A DNA stretch of 64,000 bases from Carposina sasakii. Lineage: Eukaryota; Arthropoda; Insecta; Lepidoptera; Carposinidae. The position numbers and the translations under genes are program-made. The DNA lies in assembly GCA_014607495.2 (NCBI GenBank), contig CP053148.1, positions 7,936,001 through 8,000,000 of the forward strand. The letters run 5' to 3'. Shown here piece after piece: positions 57,795 to 64,000 of this stretch; positions within the stretch are counted from its first letter, which is position 1; the number at the start of each line of letters is the position of its first letter. The notes beneath the pieces were generated by a model, which had not been told where the DNA came from, did no database searches, and worked only from the letters and a program-made list of their open reading frames with translations.

Positions 57795-58010
57795 AGGGCA
57801 TACTGTACAAGTCAGTAGAGGAACAAGAGGGTCTTGATGTTTCGTAGGCAATGGGCTGACCATCTGTCACTACTAACCGAACTTGTATATCTCAACTATA
57901 CCCTCAAAATTGGTCAGAAGTGGCACCATGTGGTTCTATCGGCCCTTGGTACTCTGCCTATCCCGTAAGTGATAAAGGCGTGATTATATGTATGTATGTA
58001 TGTAATAAAG
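57795..58010 (+). repeat. Short interspersed repeat nested in the hAT element
   Basis: 'gggcatactgtacaagtcag' to 'gattatatgtatgtatgtat'; same family as 56051-56273. Confidence 0.75.
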
Positions 58011-58182
58011 TATATAAAAGATGAGATTAAATTGATGGGCGATTATTTATTTGATGTGCAATTAAAAATATCTCCTAAACAAATAACTATGATCGGTTAT
58101 AGGTTGCAGTTGCTGGATAATACACATTATTATTTATAACTCTTCTATACCAAAGTGGTATTAAAGTATGATATTCAAATTC

Positions 58183-58335
58183 TTCCTTCGGATTATAAAT
58201 GCGAAAGTAACTCTGTCTGTCTGTGTGTTACGCAATCACGCCTAAACTACTGAACCGATTAAAATTAAATTTGGTACAGAGATAGTCTAGAGCCTGAGAA
58301 AGGACATAGGCTACTTTTTAATGCAAAAAAGATAT
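58183..58335 (-). repeat. Dispersed repeat fragment nested in the hAT element
   Basis: 'ggattataaatgcgaaagta' and '(ctgt)n' are followed by 'tactgaaccgattaaaatta' and 'aaggacataggctacttttt', the reverse of the usual 3' order. Confidence 0.6.
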
Positions 58336-58992
58336 GTAAATAGTGGATGAAAGTTTGTATGGAAATTACGTCATTTTTTAAGCTAGAAGCTTAAAACTTA
58401 TTTTTTAGGCTTTTCATTAGATATAAATAAATACGACATTCAAAGTTTGTAAAAGAATACCCTAAAGGAGCTAAAAATGGGGGTGAAAAATTTTGTGTGA
58501 TGACATCGGAAAAAAGCTTAGGGCTCAGAAAATAAAAATATAGAACAGAACAATACAGAGAATTAAGTAAGAAACTTGCCAGGCACTGCGCGCCATATGC
58601 AAAAAAGGGATGTAAGATGAAAGTTTGTATGGAAATTACGTCATTTTTAAAAGTTTTATCTCACTACAAATATGCGAGTACAACTTCATAATGATTATCA
58701 AGTAGGACAATATGCAACAAACAGCTCTTTTAAAAATCGCACTAAAAACGTCGCATATAAAAATGTACTTAAATAAGCTTAATAACTTATTTTAATGTAC
58801 ATGTGTTTTACTTGCAAAATAATTAGCATAAAAAAATTTAAAATGCTGCCGAAAGTCACTATTCCACGCGGACGAAGTCGCGGGACAGCTAGGGATTCGC
58901 GGGCAACTTAGGGATTTATGTTCGAAACAATTTGAAATCATATACATATATACATAATAGTCACGCCCACTAACCCCCAAAGTGGTGTATAT

Positions 58993-59259
58993 ACAGGGTG
59001 TAACAAAAGGGGTATGTTAACCGAAAAGCTATGAATATAACCCACTATAAAGAACCTATCACCAAAATTTGAGACTAAAAATCACATATTTATTTGTCCA
59101 GATAGTATGGAGAACACCTAACCCATTCAGGAATATTATGAACATACAATCTTGAAAAATAAACATCTGATTACTAGTCTAAAAATTTCGGGATATGTTA
59201 TCTACAGTGGGTTGTTTTTATAGTATTTCGCTTACCATACCTTTTTTGTTACACCCTGT
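58993..59259. mobile_element. MITE with ACAGGGTGTAACAAAA termini
   Basis: The left end ACAGGGTGTAACAAAAGGGG and the right end CCTTTTTTGTTACACCCTGT are inverted repeats. 267 bp, no coding. Shorter relatives lie at 61619-61725 and 11550-11658. Confidence 0.8.
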
Positions 59260-59505
59260 ATATACTGCTACTTGTTATATTTGCTATTGATACTAAGTTA
59301 TTTGCAGTTTAATGTCATAAAGAGGACTATACTAACACACGTAAACTTTTGCACAAAATGTTCGGAAAAATCCCGGATTTTTTTCCCGCGATTTTGTGGA
59401 TCTAAAAAAACTAAGTAGATAAATAAAATTATACTAGGTAGAAATGGTCAAATAGACACGTAACATAATTACCTACTTATGAATATCATTTTTAAATACG
59501 AAATC

Positions 59506-59714
59506 ACTACATATTATAAAACAAAGTCGCTTTCTGATGTCTGTCTCTATGTATAGGTATGCTTAGATCTTTCAAACTAGGGAACGGATTTTTTTGATGC
59601 GGTTTTTTTAATAGATAAAGTGATTCACAAGGAAGGTTTATAATAATGTAACTAGGGCTTCGCACGGGAGTAATGCACTCTCACGCGGGCAAAGCCGTGG
59701 GCGGGCGTTAGTAC
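59506..59714 (+). repeat. Dispersed element copy nested in the hAT element
   Basis: 'gatctttcaaactagggaac' and 'gatgcggtttttttaataga' to 'gcgggcaaagccgtgggcgg'; same family as 25941-26328. Confidence 0.75.
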
Positions 59715-60300
59715 AATCTAAAACATACTATAAAGTATCTATGTAGGTAGGTACTTAATGTTTTCTACGTAAGTCTTTTTTACGTAAGGTCTCTCTTTTT
59801 TGTAACTTTTGTTACACTACGATTTCCCAAGTCTACTTACTAAATAAATATAGTATTTTATATTATGTATTTGCGCGCGAAAAAACAAGCACAGAACCAG
59901 CGTTGACAGTGGTCACGGCGGTACTGAATGTTCCGAGCGAGACTGGCCAGTGCAAGGATTAGAACACAGCGTAGTTGTAGATGTGTTTTTTATTAATTGT
60001 TAATTATCTACAAAATTTCCAAAAAATGTACTTTGGCCATAAACTAGATCTGATAAAGCGCTATACAACTATGCAAGTTTCGTGTTGATATTCACAATAG
60101 TTTTCAAGATATATCGCTTATAAGAACGTAAAAAAGGTAATTTTCAAATCGAAATTCTATCGAGAATTTTTTAAGTAATTAAGTTTCCACGTTGGCCACA
60201 AACTTGATAAAGATTTAAATAATAACATATAAAAAAATTAAAACTGTGGTAATCGGACAAGTATTTAAAAAATCGATTCTAAAATGCCTCTTTTGTCTGA

Positions 60301-60590
60301 TCACACCGCCTTAATAACGTCATCAAAATCCAAAACCGATGCTGCTTTTCTTTCAATCGACAAAATAGCCAAGCTAGCAAGTCGTTCTGCAGTCATGGTC
60401 GATCGTAGATAATTCTTGATAAGTTTAAGTTTTGAAAAACTTCTTTCGCACGACGCTACTGATACACTAATTGTTAGGAAATACTGAAGTATCAGACATA
60501 TGTTGGGTAGGGATTCGGTAAAGTCCCATCTAATAATAAATTCTGTCAGATAATTATATCGGGCACTTATCAGTAAGTGTTGAAACAGGC
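60301..60590 (-). pseudogene. hAT transposase C-terminal (dimerisation) domain remnant
   Basis: The minus frame, ending in TGA at 60301-60303, reads NYLTEFIIRWDFTESLPN, then ILQYFLTISVSVASCERSFS, KLKLIKNYLRSTMTAERLAS and LAILSIERKAASVLDFDDVI. CERSFSKLKLIKNYLRSTM and RLASLAILSIE are the hAT C-terminal dimerisation signature. A stop codon lies just upstream in frame, next to the inserted 268-bp MITE. Confidence 0.85.
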
Positions 60591-60605
60591 CCTATGCGTT
60601 ATGAA

Positions 60606-60873
60606 CAGAGGTCGGAATTAGGTAGAGTCATTTATGTACTTGCACTGATTTCATACAGCGAAAGAATAAAGTGGATATGCCTCAAATTACAAACTAATAA
60701 ACATTTTATGTTAATTATCTTTGTTTTATTTGTCTATCTCTGAGGGTTTTATTATTATTTATTTGTAATATTGTTGGCCACACGGGATTGTCCATTAGAA
60801 ATCCTGGGAAGGTCCACATTAATATCAACATTTCGATGCAAGTACATAAATGACTACCTAATTCCGACCTCTG
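60606..60873. mobile_element. Nested hAT-like MITE, 268 bp
   Basis: Arms CAGAGGTCGGAATTAGGTAG (60606-60625) and CTACCTAATTCCGACCTCTG (60854-60873) are exactly complementary, and homology continues inwards. The flanks are a perfect 8-bp duplication GTTATGAA (60598-60605, 60874-60881). Confidence 0.88.
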
Positions 60874-61097
60874 GTTATGAATCTTATGAACTTAGATGAA
60901 TTAGGTACCTACACCGTTTACTTATTATGGTAAATGATCGGAAGAATGGTTTAATTACAGCAGATTATGTTAAAATAACATTGTCTGAGTAGACAAGGAA
61001 TATTTTTTTTAAATATGCCAATCCGAGGCCCCTCAGTTGTGGGGCCCAGGGCGGACCGCCCCCACCGCCCCTCTGTTAGTCCGCCAGTGATGGTTAC

Positions 61098-61618
61098 CGC
61101 AATATATTTTTCGGTAGATTATTGTATTTGTGCCCAATAAGCGGCGGTAGACTCACTCCTTACCACGTGGGACTTAATAAGCTAACTGGTTAAAAGTGGT
61201 TGTGTAATTTGTACACTTCGTTGGGGGATAATGGGCGTGATTAAATGTATTTTTTTTTCTTTACAATAAACAAAGGTACAAATACATAACGAATGTCTAA
61301 CTTTACCTCGAGAAAGCAGTAGCACCTGCACATAGCACACATTAGGGGCGACGGGCACTGGGCGGGTACGAGCGCATTATAACTTTTGTACAACACTCGC
61401 CGAACCCGAGTTCAGTGTACGCTGCACCCTTGAGGAAAATAAAGCGTGGAGCTGTGACTTGTCTAAAGGTCCATATCTCATTTGATTTAGAAGTAGAAAT
61501 AATCTTAATTTTGGTTTTTTATTAGGCATAGTTTTGTGTATTACTATTATCAATAGTTCCTAAAGAGTTTGCTACTCAATTCAATAGTAAGTACCTACTC
61601 ATATAAAGTTTGCACTAT
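61098..61618. other. Intergenic, nothing recognised
   Basis: A GC-richer patch at 61340-61450 holds no convincing frame or splice site. Confidence 0.4.
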
Positions 61619-61725
61619 ACAGGGTGTAACATGTGATTTCGAGTCTGAAATTTTGTAGGTAGGTTCTTTTTAGTGGGCTATTTACATAGATTTTCACTTA
61701 ACATACCCCTTTTGTTACACCCTGT
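61619..61725. mobile_element. Short MITE with ACAGGGTGTAAC termini
   Basis: The ends ACAGGGTGTAAC and GTTACACCCTGT are perfect inverted repeats, 107 bp apart outer to outer. It is an internally deleted relative of 58993-59259. Confidence 0.75.
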
Positions 61726-62214
61726 ATAACCTAAAGAAGCTGATTTCGCAGAAATAAAACTGAACTTTACATAAATATGGAAAAACGTCAAACGTCACTC
61801 ATATCTTACAAATACCAGTGTAAATCTCACTCGGGTGAACTTTTTTTTTCATTTCTTAATAATATTTATAATAAATACCAGTGTGTTAATATTTACTATC
61901 AATACTTCTGAGTAATTGTAATTTCTATCTTCAATAAAAATTATATAAATATATACATAATATAATAAATTTATCTCTCAATTTTGTGCTTCACGCTTCA
62001 TTTCGCTCCAGGTCCTCTCTAGGCTCTTTCGCCTCTACGATGATCGTCCGCCGCCAGCTTCTAGAAGCTGTGGTTTAATACTTAAATATTTTATTATTAT
62101 AAATAAATATTCACACACTTTACCTAGTTGCACACTAAGAACGCTAAGGTCTTGTGTCGGGGTTACTAGGCAACGGTATATAAATACATATATAAATGTA
62201 GAAACATCCATGAC

Positions 62215-62330
62215 TCGGAAACCAACATCGATATTCATCATATCAATGTTTGCACCTAACGGGATTCGAACCCAGGACATATGGCATCGCAGGCAGTGTC
62301 ACTAACAACTACACCAATCGGCTGTCAAAC
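62215..62330 (-). repeat. tRNA-derived SINE
   Basis: On the minus strand an A-box-like TTGGTGTAGTTGTTAGTG is followed by the B box GGGTTCGAATCCC, at tRNA-like spacing. 'gttaggtgcaaacattgata' follows, also present near 13.3 kb. Confidence 0.65.
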
Positions 62331-62359
62331 ATTGTTAATAAAAAATAGCGTTGACGTTG

Positions 62360-62397
62360 CAATCCCTGACCGTTGACGTTGCAACGGTCAGGGATTG
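62360..62397. repeat. Perfect 16-bp hairpin
   Basis: CAATCCCTGACCGTTG and CAACGGTCAGGGATTG are exact reverse complements separated by 6 nt. Confidence 0.85.
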
Positions 62398-62399
62398 AA

Positions 62400-64000
62400 A
62401 GCGAATTGAGCCAAATGCTACCTGCGATTGGTTTATAATTCGGTGAGTATGTCGCAGATATAGTTAATAATCACATCTCCTTCTAGTCCTTTCTTCTTGG
62501 CTGTACCTATAAAGTGAAGAGCGGGGGAGTAAGGAATGTCGTGTTTGCATTATACCGTTTTTTTTTATTAAGATAGCAGTACTTCAGCTTAAATAACATT
62601 AATTATAATTGAGTTGGATGTCTAGAAAAGTAGTATCGTTTTGGAGGACATTACTGTTTTTATACAATTTTTTAAATTATCTGTATAGATAAATTGCACA
62701 AAAACATCAACGTAGGCGAACTTAATTCTGTTTAACATTTTCTACAAATTCCCTTATAAATGGTAATTTAAAGGGGTGACAGCCCGATAGTTAAATTGAG
62801 AAGCATTGCTCCTGCACCTAATCTCTCTCATCATCATGATATGAAGATATGAATATAAACACATTTAGTTCACTTTTCTATTATATCATATCGGTGTACA
62901 GATCGAAAACAACTATGTCTGACTATAAGCAAACTGATGTATTACTATTTTGTATGTATACTTCACCCGAGGTACGAATTTTCACGAAATCTACCTCATG
63001 TAAACCTCCACGTATTAAAATTAGTAAAACATAATTTTCCTTTCAAACTAAAATCCCTATCCATAAGTTTCCTCGCGCAACTTTGGACCTAAAGCTACTA
63101 GACAAGACCATTCATCTACATGTCTACGTCTAGTGATGCCAACTTAGAGGGACTAACTTTCCAACACCGATACTATGAAACTAAAAACATACAGCACTAA
63201 AGTAACAACGCTCGGCTAGCATACTGCGCTAAGAACTTTGTTTCAAAGGGTTTAATGGTTTAAACGATCATGTTGTCTAAAAGTCTTTCTCGGAAATAAC
63301 CTTTACAGGGTAAATTATAAATGTGGGTGAATTATTACTTTACACACATGTTATTCTGTGTAAAATAAAATTCATCGCTTGCTACGATATATGCTACGAC
63401 CCGTAGCCTGCGCTGCTACGGAGTACGAAGAGTACTACAAATGACATTGGACTCTATAAGTACTTTTATGTTGTGATTTATGGTTGTGATCTCTATGGTT
63501 GTGATTAACAATCATGGAAGTAAACGCTGTCAGTCTTTAACTTAGGAGTTGTGGAAATTAACGTTTCTTCGTACAATGTTAAATATTTAAAGCGTTGCTT
63601 TTGTAATCTTAGTTAATGATCAATATTTGCTACCGCCATAATTCCGTTTCGTGGACAATTATTAGGTAAAATGTGTACCCTCAAAAATTCTATTGCATAC
63701 ACAAACTTCGTAACTAAAAATGATTGTTTCGCCATATCTATCCGGATTTTGCGATTGAGCATAACTTTTACAAGTTTTTGATTCAAGTACAAACACCTTT
63801 ACAAAGTTTGCGAGCCATCATATTTTATAGAGTCGTACTCGAGAAGTGTTGAGAAATTTCAGAGCTACATTGTCGCAAAGTGCCACACACTCATATAAGT
63901 CGTAAGGTGCCTTAACAAAGGTGATACTAAATTAACTCGCGCTCATGTTATAGATGTGTGGAAGGTTTATTTCTTTTCATTACTTGGAATTGAAGTATCG
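62400..64000. other. Intergenic, no gene seen
   Basis: Short open frames only. The sequence near 63.39 kb ('gctacgatatatgctacgac') looks like the edge of a dispersed repeat. Confidence 0.4.

Larger units (their letters stand above)
56585..61089 (-). mobile_element. hAT-family DNA transposon, about 4.5 kb, decayed
   Basis: Terminal inverted repeats CACTGGCGGACTAA (56585-56598) and TTAGTCCGCCAGTG (61076-61089) are perfect. They are bounded by the same 8-bp target duplication ATGGTTAC (56577-56584 and 61090-61097), the hallmark of hAT elements. Sub-terminal sequence is GC-rich at both ends. A transposase C-terminus survives on the minus strand at 60301-60590. Younger repeats sit inside (57795-58010, 58183-58335, 58993-59259, 59506-59714, 60606-60873). 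The rest of the transposase is not readable, so the element is non-autonomous. Confidence 0.88.

Overview
The window is nuclear DNA of an insect, almost certainly a moth or butterfly. It is AT-rich and gene-poor, its one multi-exon gene has GT-AG introns, and it is full of short dispersed repeats of the kind common in Lepidoptera: tRNA-derived SINE heads, RTE- and Jockey-like LINE 3' ends, foldback elements, and repeats carrying a 'gacttcgtccgcgtgg'-type box. No bacterial-style operons, rRNA genes or CRISPR arrays are present. All family calls come from reading motifs by eye; no database search was run.

Layout. Positions 1-5785 (minus strand) hold the 5' part of a six-exon gene whose first two exons encode a RIIa/DPY-30-like docking domain resembling RIIAD1, followed by a Pro-rich region; it runs off the left edge. 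Positions 5.8-18.6 kb contain only repeats and sequence in which I see no gene. Positions 18.7-41.5 kb form the interesting locus. Two single-exon secreted acid lipases on the plus strand (18762-20138 and 40059-41513) bracket a row of at least five, probably six, very small genes on the minus strand (near 21.1, 22.1, 26.8, 28.4, 32.3 and 35.1 kb). Each small gene encodes a 51-86 aa peptide with a strong signal sequence. The signal often ends in a motif like LNExxVEC or LNExVKC, and most are followed by a predicted amphipathic helix and a short Pro-containing or Thr-rich tail. The first lipase begins with the same kind of signal and helix, placed before a dibasic site and the catalytic domain. 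The small genes therefore look like free-standing versions of the lipase N-terminal propeptide. Four have a TTGCGGATC-like element 12-18 nt upstream of a TATAAA box, and two others carry the element further upstream. This locus is my main candidate for an undescribed system.

Positions 41.5-64 kb are again repeat-rich. The clearest item is a 4.5-kb hAT transposon (56585-61089) with perfect 8-bp target duplication, a decayed transposase C-terminus, and several younger elements nested inside, one of which (60606-60873) has its own perfect 8-bp target duplication. A GC-rich block at 54.1-54.3 kb behind a DRE promoter motif may be the first, non-coding exon of a plus-strand gene whose other exons I cannot find. 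The tiny open frames elsewhere mostly begin at non-ATG codons or fall inside repeats and were not called.
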